From: an uncultured Alphaproteobacteria bacterium
Lineage (GTDB): Bacteria > Pseudomonadota > Alphaproteobacteria > Puniceispirillales > Puniceispirillaceae
NCBI GenBank assembly: GCA_913031555.1
Contig: CAJWDO010000107.1
Coordinates: 1 to 6,229, forward strand
Length of the DNA: 6,229 nt
Reading direction: 5' to 3'
Shown: positions 1 through 6,229 of the stretch, piece after piece
Layout of the letters: each line of letters begins with the position of its first letter
How positions within the stretch are numbered: position 1 is the stretch's first letter
Made by a program: the position numbers and the translations under genes
Notes under the pieces: model-generated
Databases searched by the model: none
Seen by the model: only the letters and a program-made list of their open reading frames with translations
What the model was told of the DNA's origin: nothing

Positions 1-1
1 G

Positions 2-409
2 CTTGCGGAACAGCTGGGGTTGGACGCGTCCGCGACAAGATCGGCGGTGGATGATTTCAACGCCGCCTGCCCCGCCGGGCCGATCGACCAGTCGATCCTG
101 GATGGCTGCGCCACCAGCGGCCTGTCGCCTGAAAAAACCAACTGGGCGGCACCGATCGCGGTACCGCCCTTCTATGGCTTTCCGCTCCGCCCCGGGATCA
201 CCTTTACCTATATGGGTGTCGAGGTGAATGAATCGGCGCAGATATTGATGCAGGATGGCCGACCCTCGGCGAACCTGTTTGCCGCCGGTGAGATTATGGC
301 CGGAAATGTGCTGGGGCAGGGCTATCTTGCCGGCATCGGCATGACTATCGGTGCTGTTTTCGGGCGTATCGCTGGTGCCGAGGCGGCGCGGCAGCTGAAC
401 CGAAGCTGA
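2..409 (+). CDS. tcuA: Tricarballylate dehydrogenase TcuA, C-terminal part (5' end off window)
   Basis: This is the last 135 residues of an FAD-dependent dehydrogenase of the succinate dehydrogenase/fumarate reductase flavoprotein superfamily; the frame is open to the left edge. The known TcuA reaction is oxidation of tricarballylate to cis-aconitate in the cytoplasm, with electrons handed to TcuB. Visible marks are the segment PPFYGFPLRPGITFTYMGV, the FAD-binding C-terminal stretch NLFAAGEIMAGNVLGQGYLA and the closing GMTIGAVFGRIAGAEAA. These match TcuA-type flavoproteins closely, as I remember the family. Full-length TcuA is about 465 residues, so roughly two thirds of the gene is missing. 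The next gene, tcuB, follows after 25 nt in the same direction, which supports the call and an operon. A related flavoprotein acting on another tri- or dicarboxylate cannot be excluded, because the substrate-binding N-terminal portion is not visible. Confidence 0.85.
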   Translation, partial: LAEQLGLDASATRSAVDDFNAACPAGPIDQSILDGCATSGLSPEKTNWAAPIAVPPFYGFPLRPGITFTYMGVEVNESAQILMQDGRPSANLFAAGEIMAGNVLGQGYLAGIGMTIGAVFGRIAGAEAARQLNRS

Positions 410-419
410 CCCCTATGAC

Positions 420-425
420 AAAGGA
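420..425 (+). promoter_or_regulatory. Ribosome binding site of tcuB
   Basis: The sequence AAAGGA lies 9 nt before the ATG at 435, inside the 25-nt gap after tcuA. It supports this ATG as the start of tcuB and leaves little room for a separate promoter between the two genes. Confidence 0.6.
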
Positions 426-434
426 TTTTCACGC

Positions 435-1565
435 ATGGATGATCTGAACCTGGCCCGCCTTGCAAGCACGGCATCGCATGAGGAAACCGCGCGGATTATG
501 CAGATCTGCAATGCCTGTCGCTATTGCGAGGGCTTCTGCGCGGTGTTTCCGGCGATGGAAAGGCGGCGGCTGTTCGATGTCGGCGATACCGCCTTTCTGG
601 CCAATCTCTGCCATCATTGCGGCGCCTGCTATCATGCCTGCCAATATGCGCCGCCGCATGAATTCGCCGTGAATGTGCCACAAACCCTTGCCGAGCGACG
701 TGCCGCAAGCTGGCGCGAATTTGCCTGGCCCGGCCCGCTTGCCGGCCTGTTCGACCGCAATGGACTTGTCGTGGCGATGACGGCGACAATCGGTCTGGCG
801 CTTGCCGTTGGTCTGATGCTGGCGATGATCGCGCCGCATCTGTTCTGGGGCGTGCATTTTGGCGAGGGGGCGTTCTATGTCCTGATGCCGCACACCGTGA
901 TGGCCGGTATTCCGATGGTGATTTCCGGCTTTGTCATCCTGTCCTTCATTATCGGCTGGCGCCGCTATTGGCGCACCACCGGCGCGCGGTGGGGCGGGCT
1001 GCCGGCACTGTCAGACGCCTTTCGGGCGACCGCGACGCTGCGCAATCTTGGTGGTGACAACAGTGGCAATGGCGGTGGATGCCCCGGCGCCGATGACCGG
1101 AGCAGTCTGGCACGCCGCCATTATCATCACCTGACCTTCTATGGTTTCATGCTTTGCTTCGCATCGACAAGTACCGGCACGCTCTATCATTACGTTCTGG
1201 GGCGCGAAGCCCCTTACGGCTATTTCGAGCTTCCGGTGATCCTCGGCACCGTTGGCGGCGTGATGCTGTGCGTCGGCACGGCGGGGCTGTGGCGCGAGAA
1301 GCGGCGGATGGAACCGGCGGTCCTTTCGCTGGCGCGTCTCGGGATGGATTATGCGTTCATCTGGCTGCTGTTCTGGGTCAGCGCCACCGGCCTTGTCCTG
1401 CTGGCGGTTCGTGAGACAGGGTATATGGGGCTGGCGCTGGCGGTGCATCTTGGCGTTGTGTACGCCTTCTTCCTGGTGCTTCCCTTCTCGAAATTCGTCC
1501 ACGCCATCTACCGGTTTGCGGCCCTTCTGGCGGATGCCGGCGAGGCACGCCGGTCAGCCATGTGA
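435..1565 (+). CDS. tcuB: Tricarballylate utilization protein TcuB (membrane Fe-S/heme electron carrier)
   Basis: This complete 376-residue protein is close to the roughly 380-residue family length. TcuB reoxidises the FADH2 of TcuA and feeds the electrons into the quinone pool. The N-terminal soluble part carries two CxxCxxCxxxC iron-sulfur motifs, at C25/C28/C31/C35 (CNACRYCEGFC) and C59/C62/C65/C69 (CHHCGACYHAC). About six hydrophobic segments follow, near residues 110-133, 147-174, 233-255, 264-284, 305-325 and 331-351. Histidines in and beside these segments (H153, H230-H232, H252, H338) are candidate heme ligands. The loop with GGGCPGADDRSSLARR followed by HHLTFYGFMLCFAST is characteristic of the family. 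The gene follows tcuA by 25 nt and is presumably co-transcribed. Its stop lies inside the 3' end of the convergent minus-strand gene (12-nt overlap). The family call is firm; the exact substrate depends on the TcuA partner. Confidence 0.93.
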   Translation: MDDLNLARLASTASHEETARIMQICNACRYCEGFCAVFPAMERRRLFDVGDTAFLANLCHHCGACYHACQYAPPHEFAVNVPQTLAERRAASWREFAWPGPLAGLFDRNGLVVAMTATIGLALAVGLMLAMIAPHLFWGVHFGEGAFYVLMPHTVMAGIPMVISGFVILSFIIGWRRYWRTTGARWGGLPALSDAFRATATLRNLGGDNSGNGGGCPGADDRSSLARRHYHHLTFYGFMLCFASTSTGTLYHYVLGREAPYGYFELPVILGTVGGVMLCVGTAGLWREKRRMEPAVLSLARLGMDYAFIWLLFWVSATGLVLLAVRETGYMGLALAVHLGVVYAFFLVLPFSKFVHAIYRFAALLADAGEARRSAM

Positions 1566-3197
1566 CCGCTGGATCACCGGTGAAATCACCTTGTCGGACA
1601 CCGGCACGTCAATCACAGCCGGCCCGCCGGATGCGATGACTTCATCGACAAGTGCCGGCAGGCGCGAAAGATCGGTCAATCTGTGGCCGGCAATGCCGAA
1701 CCCGGTGGCGATGGCGGCGAAATCCGGCCGCCCGAACATTGCCCCGTCATCGGACAGCCCGTCGGCGCGAAGCTTGTGAATCTCCGATCCATAGGCCCCG
1801 TCATTGATTGCGAAGATGATCACCCGCATCCCATGCCGCCGGATCGTCTCCAGCTCCTGAACATGCATCATCAGGCTGCCATCACCATCGAACAGCACCA
1901 CGGGCGCCTCGGGATGCGCCACCGCCGCGCCCATGGCAAAGCTGATGCCGTTGCCGATGGCGCCAAACTCGCGGATGGTCAGAAAGTGTGATTGCCGGCG
2001 TGATGGCATATGCGCAAAGAAACAGGAACAATGGCCCGATGAATTGACCAGTTGGCACTCTGCCGGAAGATGCGCTTCCAGCGTCGCCACGACCTCGCGG
2101 GGGTCAAGCGTGGCGTCATCGATGGTGAATGCGGAGCTGTCGAACGGACGCGTGGCGATATCAGCTGCCAGAGCGTCAGTCCGCCATTCTGCCGCTCGCT
2201 GTGCCATGCCGTCCAGCAGCGCCTCCACCCCCAGCCTTGCATCTGACCGGAGCGTTGCGTCGGCGGCGCGGCGTCCCTGAACATGGGTGGACGGCGCGAT
2301 ATCAATCTGAAGCAATCGTGCCGAGGGCCATAATTTCCCATTGTCCGCATTATGCCGCGCCAGCGACCCGCCAACGGCGATCACCAGATCCGCGGCGGCG
2401 AAATATTCGCGGGCAATCTGTGAAGAAAACCCGCCGGCAACATTCAGATTGAAGCGATGATCATGGAACAGGCCGCGTGCCGGCAGCGTCGTGGCAAGCA
2501 GTCCGTCCAGCCTGTCGGCAAGCGCTGCGCAGGCCGGCCCGGCATCGGCCGCCACCGCGCCAAGTCCGGCCATGATGATGATCCTGTCCGCCGCCGCGAT
2601 CATCTCACGCGCCGCACTGATGTCTGCAGGGTCCGGTGGCAGCGGCGATGCCGGCGGGATCAGCGTGGTTGAGGCTGGCGGCCGGGTTGTGTCATCGGGG
2701 GCGGCGGCCTCGGCAAGGTCGAACGGGATGCCGACAACAACCGGTCGCTGCTCGGTCCGCGCCTGCAGAAAGGCATCGCGGATGCCGATGGCAAAACGGG
2801 GCGGGTGGTGCATGCTGTGATAGGCGGCGCCGGTGGCGGTCACGAACGGTGCCTGGTCGATAGCCTGATTGTACCAGCCGCTGCCAAGCGGGGCCTCGCC
2901 GGCCAGCACGACAAGCGGGATCCGCGCCCGTACCGCCGCCGGAAGCGCCGTCATCAATTGCGTCAGTCCCGGACCGCAGGTCACTGTTGCCACGCCGACT
3001 GTTGCCGATTTGCGGGCATACGCCATCGCCGCCGCCACCGCGCAATGTTCATGCCGCAGATAGATCATCCGCGTGCCAAGCGAGGCCAGATGCGTTGCCA
3101 TATGCATGTTGGCATCGCCAAGCAGCGCGAACACATCGCGCACGCCTTCGGTGGCCACCATGTCGGCAATGATCTCGTACCAATGTCGGTTGGTCAT
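1554..3197 (-). CDS. Thiamine-diphosphate-dependent enzyme, acetolactate synthase/benzoylformate decarboxylase superfamily
   Basis: The protein has 547 residues, a normal length for the family, and three domains. The N-terminal PYR domain (about 1-165) has the activating glutamate E50 in LRHEHCAVAAAMAYAR and the typical VTCGPGLTQLMTAL stretch. A Pro/Ala-rich linker (about 165-190) leads to the middle domain (about 190-330), with VIAVGGSLA and ARLLQIDIAP. The C-terminal PP domain (about 365-535) has the ThDP/Mg motif G438-D-G-S running to N465 (NDGAYG), preceded by GNGISFAMGAAVAHPE. It should therefore be a cytoplasmic 2-keto acid decarboxylase or carboligase. I cannot name the substrate. True acetolactate synthase seems less likely, because no small subunit gene is adjacent and the gene is coupled to an HpaB-like gene. 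The start ATG overlaps the upstream stop as ATGA (3194-3197), and AAGG lies 7 nt upstream, which points to translational coupling. The 3' end overlaps tcuB by 12 nt in convergent orientation. Confidence 0.9.
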   Translation of the reverse strand: MTNRHWYEIIADMVATEGVRDVFALLGDANMHMATHLASLGTRMIYLRHEHCAVAAAMAYARKSATVGVATVTCGPGLTQLMTALPAAVRARIPLVVLAGEAPLGSGWYNQAIDQAPFVTATGAAYHSMHHPPRFAIGIRDAFLQARTEQRPVVVGIPFDLAEAAAPDDTTRPPASTTLIPPASPLPPDPADISAAREMIAAADRIIIMAGLGAVAADAGPACAALADRLDGLLATTLPARGLFHDHRFNLNVAGGFSSQIAREYFAAADLVIAVGGSLARHNADNGKLWPSARLLQIDIAPSTHVQGRRAADATLRSDARLGVEALLDGMAQRAAEWRTDALAADIATRPFDSSAFTIDDATLDPREVVATLEAHLPAECQLVNSSGHCSCFFAHMPSRRQSHFLTIREFGAIGNGISFAMGAAVAHPEAPVVLFDGDGSLMMHVQELETIRRHGMRVIIFAINDGAYGSEIHKLRADGLSDDGAMFGRPDFAAIATGFGIAGHRLTDLSRLPALVDEVIASGGPAVIDVPVSDKVISPVIQRSHG

Positions 3198-4726
3198 TCG
3201 GCAGCCTTGTCGGTCCGGTCAAACCATTGCTGGACCGACGGGTCGCCTGCCGGGCGGTCGCGCGGGGCACGGACATTGTCTGACAGATTGGCCGATTTTT
3301 GAACAAAATCCAAAGTCGCCTCCCAGTCGAAATTGCGGTAGACGGCACCCATCTGGGCAAAGGGCGCGGATTGCGCGAAAAGCTGGAAGGTCAGGCGGTG
3401 GCCGGCATAATCGGAATTTAGAAGATCCCGCGCGTAGGCCAGCAGCTTGCGCCGGTCCTCGGCCTGCCACTCATCATTGATGGTGTAATATTTGTCCATC
3501 CACGGTTTGGTGTCCGGCGCGGTGAAGCTGGCCATATTGGGCGTGACGCAGATCTGCCCGCCACACAGTTCGCGCGCGATATGCATCATTTCGTTCAGCT
3601 GGTTCAGCGCCGCACATCGGCCGGTGAACAACAGTGACTGGTTCGGCATCATCAGCCCGGCCGGCGATTCCTCGGCAAGCGTGATGGCAGCGGTCAGATG
3701 CGCGTTGATGTTCTCGCGCCAGATAGCAAGTCGTGACAGCTTTTCCTGCACTGCAGGTTGTTTTTCCAGCCCGGTCTGACGAGCGTTGAACAACGCCGCG
3801 CCAATCATCATGTCGGCAAGCTTCAGCGTGCGCTGGACAAAGGCAAAGGCCGAATAACGATGCAGCGTCGCGCGAATGAAGGCGGCGGCGCGCGTATGTC
3901 GATAGAACAGCACGTTCTCCCACGGGATCAGCACATTGTCGAAAATCACCATGGTGTCGACTTCATCGAACTTGTTGGCCAACGGGTAATCCTGCTGGTC
4001 GGCCCGCGGACAGCCGCCACTGGCCCCGGCAAAGCCACCACGGCAGATGAATTTCAGATTCGGCGAGTTCAGATCGCAAATAAAGCCGACGGCATAGTCG
4101 GACAGGGCGGCGTCACCCCAGTTGGCGATGGTTGGCTTGGTGAAGGCCTGGTTCGCATAGGCGGCGGCGGTTTCGAACTTGGCGCCACGAACGATGATGC
4201 CCTCATCGGTCTCCTTCACGACATGAAGAAGCATGTCAGGGTCCTGATCCTGCGGCGCTTTCGACCGGTCGCCCTTGGGATCGGTGTTGGCCGAGACATG
4301 GAACGGGTCCTCGCGGAGCACCTTGTGGATATGCGTCTTGATGTTCTGCGAGAATTGCGGGTCGACCTCGTTCAGAACATCCTGCCCGTCATAGAGCGAC
4401 CACATCTCGCCGACCGTCTCGTCGCCAACGCGGGTGACGATACCGCCAACCTCTTCCATCACCAGATCGCTGGCCCGGCGCTTTGCCCACCAGTCTTCCT
4501 GGCTATAGGGAAGGGCGTTGCCGACGGCGTTCACATCATCGCCGTCGCGCATCGTCATCAGGTCACGCGTCGCGGCTTCATGCTGCATGTCGTAGATGCG
4601 GGCGCGGATATCGACAATCGGCTTGAACATCGGGTGCGAGGTAACATCCTTCACCCGCTCACCATTCATGTAGATTTCCCGCGTACCGCGGATACTGTCC
4701 CGGTACTCCTGGCCTGTACGGATCAT
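3194..4726 (-). CDS. HpaB-like flavin-dependent protein (4-hydroxyphenylacetate 3-hydroxylase family)
   Basis: The protein has 510 residues from the ATG at 4726; the HpaB family usually has about 480-520. Known members are FADH2-using monooxygenases of phenols (HpaB, PvcC-like) or the related Fe-S/FAD 4-hydroxybutyryl-CoA dehydratase. The start resembles the family opening (MIRTGQEYRDSIRG). The N-terminal domain (about 1-280) contains HVSANTDPKGDRSKAPQDQD (H143 onward), then DEGIIVRGAKFETAAAYAN and VLIPWENVLFYR. The C-terminal domain (about 285-490) contains HRYSAFAFVQR, ADMMIGAA and ARELCGGQICVTPN. The usual GRxPDY active-site motif is not recognisable; the matching region reads TVGEMWSLYDGQD (about 104-116). 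The cysteine pair near residues 99-103 and the Cys seven residues after H289 expected for the Fe-S dehydratase are also absent. The substrate is therefore unknown and phenol hydroxylation is uncertain. No flavin reductase gene is adjacent. The next gene starts within this stop codon. Confidence 0.85.
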   Translation of the reverse strand: MIRTGQEYRDSIRGTREIYMNGERVKDVTSHPMFKPIVDIRARIYDMQHEAATRDLMTMRDGDDVNAVGNALPYSQEDWWAKRRASDLVMEEVGGIVTRVGDETVGEMWSLYDGQDVLNEVDPQFSQNIKTHIHKVLREDPFHVSANTDPKGDRSKAPQDQDPDMLLHVVKETDEGIIVRGAKFETAAAYANQAFTKPTIANWGDAALSDYAVGFICDLNSPNLKFICRGGFAGASGGCPRADQQDYPLANKFDEVDTMVIFDNVLIPWENVLFYRHTRAAAFIRATLHRYSAFAFVQRTLKLADMMIGAALFNARQTGLEKQPAVQEKLSRLAIWRENINAHLTAAITLAEESPAGLMMPNQSLLFTGRCAALNQLNEMMHIARELCGGQICVTPNMASFTAPDTKPWMDKYYTINDEWQAEDRRKLLAYARDLLNSDYAGHRLTFQLFAQSAPFAQMGAVYRNFDWEATLDFVQKSANLSDNVRAPRDRPAGDPSVQQWFDRTDKAAE

Positions 4727-4834
4727 CAATCTGTTCCCTTTTGCCGACCTGTTACTGTCATGAAACCGCAAAATTCCGGCGCGGGAAACCACGAAAATGT
4801 CGCAACGGGCTGATCCGGGGATGCTCTGGCGGTA
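4727..4834. other. 108-nt intergenic region between the MttB-like and HpaB-like genes
   Basis: This is the only non-coding gap of any size in the window. Apart from the ribosome binding site it is locally more AT-rich than the genes. I see no convincing terminator (only a 4-bp TTCC/GGAA stem around GGCGCG, with no T-run) and no clear sigma-70 promoter on the minus strand. It could hold a weak promoter for the two downstream genes, or simply be a spacer in one operon. Confidence 0.4.
4735..4739 (-). promoter_or_regulatory. Ribosome binding site deciding the HpaB-like start
   Basis: On the minus strand AGGGA (within AAAAGGGAACAGATTG) lies 8 nt before the ATG at 4726-4724. The residues after this ATG match the usual family N-terminus. 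A longer frame reaching back to 4792 would add 22 residues that look unlike the family, so 4726 is preferred. Confidence 0.6.
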
Positions 4835-6229
4835 TCAGAAATCCTGGTTCAGCGCATCCATTGCCGGGATTTCGGTCTCGCGGCGGGTGATATAGTCGCG
4901 AAGCGCCTCATCAATTCCGGGGTCAAGCGGCGGTGCCTCATAGGATTGCAGCAGCGACTTGGCCTTCTGCAACGCCCGCGCGGTCACATCCTGTGACCCT
5001 TCGGCGATCCATTGCTCATAGGAATTATTGTCGAACATCCTTGGCATGAAGAAGGCCTGCTGGAAATTCTCCTGCGTGTGCGGATGGCCAAGATAATGCC
5101 CGCCCGGTCCGATATCGCGCACCGCCGCCAGCGCCTCGTCGAAATCATCCCAGTTCAGCCCTTCGGCCATGCGGTACCCCATCGCGCATTGTTCGGCGTC
5201 GACGATGAACTTGGCCATTGAGCAATGCATGCCGGCCTCGTTCCAGCCGGCCGAATGCCAGATGTAATTCGCACCGGACATCAACACCGCCATCAGCGTC
5301 GTTGCCGATTCATATCCTGCCTGTGCGTCCAGCGTCTTTGCCCCGCCAAGCGTGTTCGAGGTCCGCCAGGGAATGCCGTAATGGCGCGCCATCTGGCCAA
5401 TCATGAAATTCATCAGGCTGATTTCCGGTGTGCCGGCCATCGGCGCGCCCGACTGCATCGATACGGTCGACAGATAATGGCCATAGATGGCCGGGCATCC
5501 CGGGCGTATCAGCTGTGTATAGGCAAGCGCCGACAATGCTTCCGCGTTCAGCTGCGCCACCGTCGGCACGGTCGAGGCCGGAGTGTTGGCGCCGCCAAGA
5601 ACAAAGGGCGAGCAGAGAACAGGCTGGTTCCGGCGGTTGAAGGCGCGCATCGCCGACAGCATGGTTTCATCCCACACCAGCGGTGAATTGCCGTTGCAAT
5701 TGCCAACCACCACCGGATGCGTCTCCAGAAAATCCTCGCCAAACAGGATCGCCGCCATGTCCAGAACATCCTCGGCATTGCGGCCCGAGGTTGTCATGCC
5801 CATGAATGTCTTGTCCGAATGCAGGATAGAGGAATGGGTGATCCGCAGATGCCGGTGCGAAATCGGATGGTCCATCGGTTCGACGATATGGTGTGCCGTG
5901 GAATGCATCGCCGGCAGCATATGCGACAGTTTGTGAAAGGTCGCCAGATCATCAAGCGTCGGCGCTCGCCGCACATCCTCAAGGTCTCGAAGATAGGGCG
6001 CGCCTGTCATCGGCACGAAAATCGACTGCCGGCCGCCAAGCGTGACGCTCTTGTCAGGATTACGGGCGTGAAGGGTGATTGTTGGCGGGATGGTGCTGAT
6101 CAGCGATTTCACCAGCGCCCGGTCAAGATGCACCCGTTCGCCGCGCACATCGGCACCGGCACGCCGCCAGTCTTCCAGCGCGATGTCATCCCGGAACACA
6201 AACCCGACATCTTCCAGAATATCGAGCGA
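4835..6229 (-). CDS. MttB-family (trimethylamine methyltransferase-like) corrinoid methyltransferase, non-pyrrolysine, N-terminus off window
   Basis: 464 residues are visible and the frame is open to the right edge, reading SLDILEDVGFVFRDD. The family is about 480-520 residues, so only a few tens are missing; an apparent GTG start at 6199 is internal. Known members transfer a methyl group from tri- or quaternary amines (trimethylamine, glycine betaine, proline betaine, carnitine) to a corrinoid protein in the cytoplasm. Marks in fragment numbering are the early helix-strand with LEDVGF, NCNGNSPLVWDETML, the TIM-barrel segments GGANTPASTVPTVAQ and GHYLSTVSMQSGAPMAGTPE, LGGAKTLDAQAGYES (294-308), MSGANYIWHSAGW, and the family C-terminal signature YLGHPHTQENF...FDNNSYEQW (from about 379). 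There is no in-frame amber codon, so it belongs with the non-Pyl homologues common in Alphaproteobacteria. No corrinoid protein gene is in view. The 108-nt gap to the HpaB-like gene is compatible with one operon. The substrate is unknown. Confidence 0.9.
   Translation of the reverse strand, partial: SLDILEDVGFVFRDDIALEDWRRAGADVRGERVHLDRALVKSLISTIPPTITLHARNPDKSVTLGGRQSIFVPMTGAPYLRDLEDVRRAPTLDDLATFHKLSHMLPAMHSTAHHIVEPMDHPISHRHLRITHSSILHSDKTFMGMTTSGRNAEDVLDMAAILFGEDFLETHPVVVGNCNGNSPLVWDETMLSAMRAFNRRNQPVLCSPFVLGGANTPASTVPTVAQLNAEALSALAYTQLIRPGCPAIYGHYLSTVSMQSGAPMAGTPEISLMNFMIGQMARHYGIPWRTSNTLGGAKTLDAQAGYESATTLMAVLMSGANYIWHSAGWNEAGMHCSMAKFIVDAEQCAMGYRMAEGLNWDDFDEALAAVRDIGPGGHYLGHPHTQENFQQAFFMPRMFDNNSYEQWIAEGSQDVTARALQKAKSLLQSYEAPPLDPGIDEALRDYITRRETEIPAMDALNQDF

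Noticed and set aside
1011..1502. Minus-strand open frame of 163 codons opposite tcuB
   Set aside because: It is antisense to a confident tcuB, overlaps its membrane segments and gives a low-complexity, charged translation typical of a shadow frame.
4774..4790. Small inverted repeat TTCC-GGCGCG-GGAA in the intergenic gap as a terminator or operator
   Set aside because: The stem is only 4 bp, with no T-run and no second copy; it could easily be chance.
4727..4792. N-terminal extension of the HpaB-like protein to a start at 4792
   Set aside because: The extra 22 residues do not resemble the family N-terminus, and a good ribosome binding site sits before the inner ATG at 4726.
3758..4813. Long plus-strand open frame of 351 codons opposite the HpaB-like gene
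   Set aside because: It lies antisense to a clear HpaB-family gene, and its translation shows no recognisable domain. Long antisense frames are expected in GC-rich DNA.
6197..6199. GTG at 6199 as the true start of the MttB-like gene
   Set aside because: The frame stays open to the window edge and the upstream residues (LDILEDVGF) match the usual MttB-family N-terminal region, so this Val codon is internal.

Overview
The window is GC-rich and gene-dense. Its protein styles are typical of a proteobacterium, most likely an alphaproteobacterium of the environmental or marine heterotroph kind. That assignment rests on overall composition and family types only; there is no rRNA or marker gene here. 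It holds five protein-coding genes, two of them cut by the window edges. I see no RNA gene, mobile element, long repeat or CRISPR array.

Left part, plus strand (2-1565): the 3' end of tcuA (FAD-dependent tricarballylate dehydrogenase) is followed after 25 nt by a complete tcuB (membrane iron-sulfur/heme partner). Together they should oxidise tricarballylate to cis-aconitate and pass the electrons to the quinone pool. The start of tcuA, and any transporter or regulator, lie to the left of the window.

Right part, minus strand (6229-1554), in transcription order: a corrinoid-type methyltransferase of the MttB family (non-pyrrolysine, N-terminus off the window), a 108-nt gap, a flavin-dependent HpaB-like protein of 510 residues, and, overlapping it by 4 nt (ATGA), a thiamine-diphosphate-dependent enzyme of the acetolactate synthase/benzoylformate decarboxylase superfamily. 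The last gene converges on tcuB, and the two coding regions overlap by 12 nt.

The tcuAB pair is well understood from enterobacteria. The minus-strand set is the more interesting part. A quaternary-amine-type demethylase, an HpaB-like flavoenzyme that seems to lack the usual phenol-hydroxylase active-site motif, and a tightly coupled ThDP lyase/decarboxylase suggest a catabolic route for a methylated nitrogen (or sulfur) compound whose substrate I cannot name. This is inference from gene order. The corrinoid protein, flavin reductase, transporter and regulator that would clarify it are not in view.
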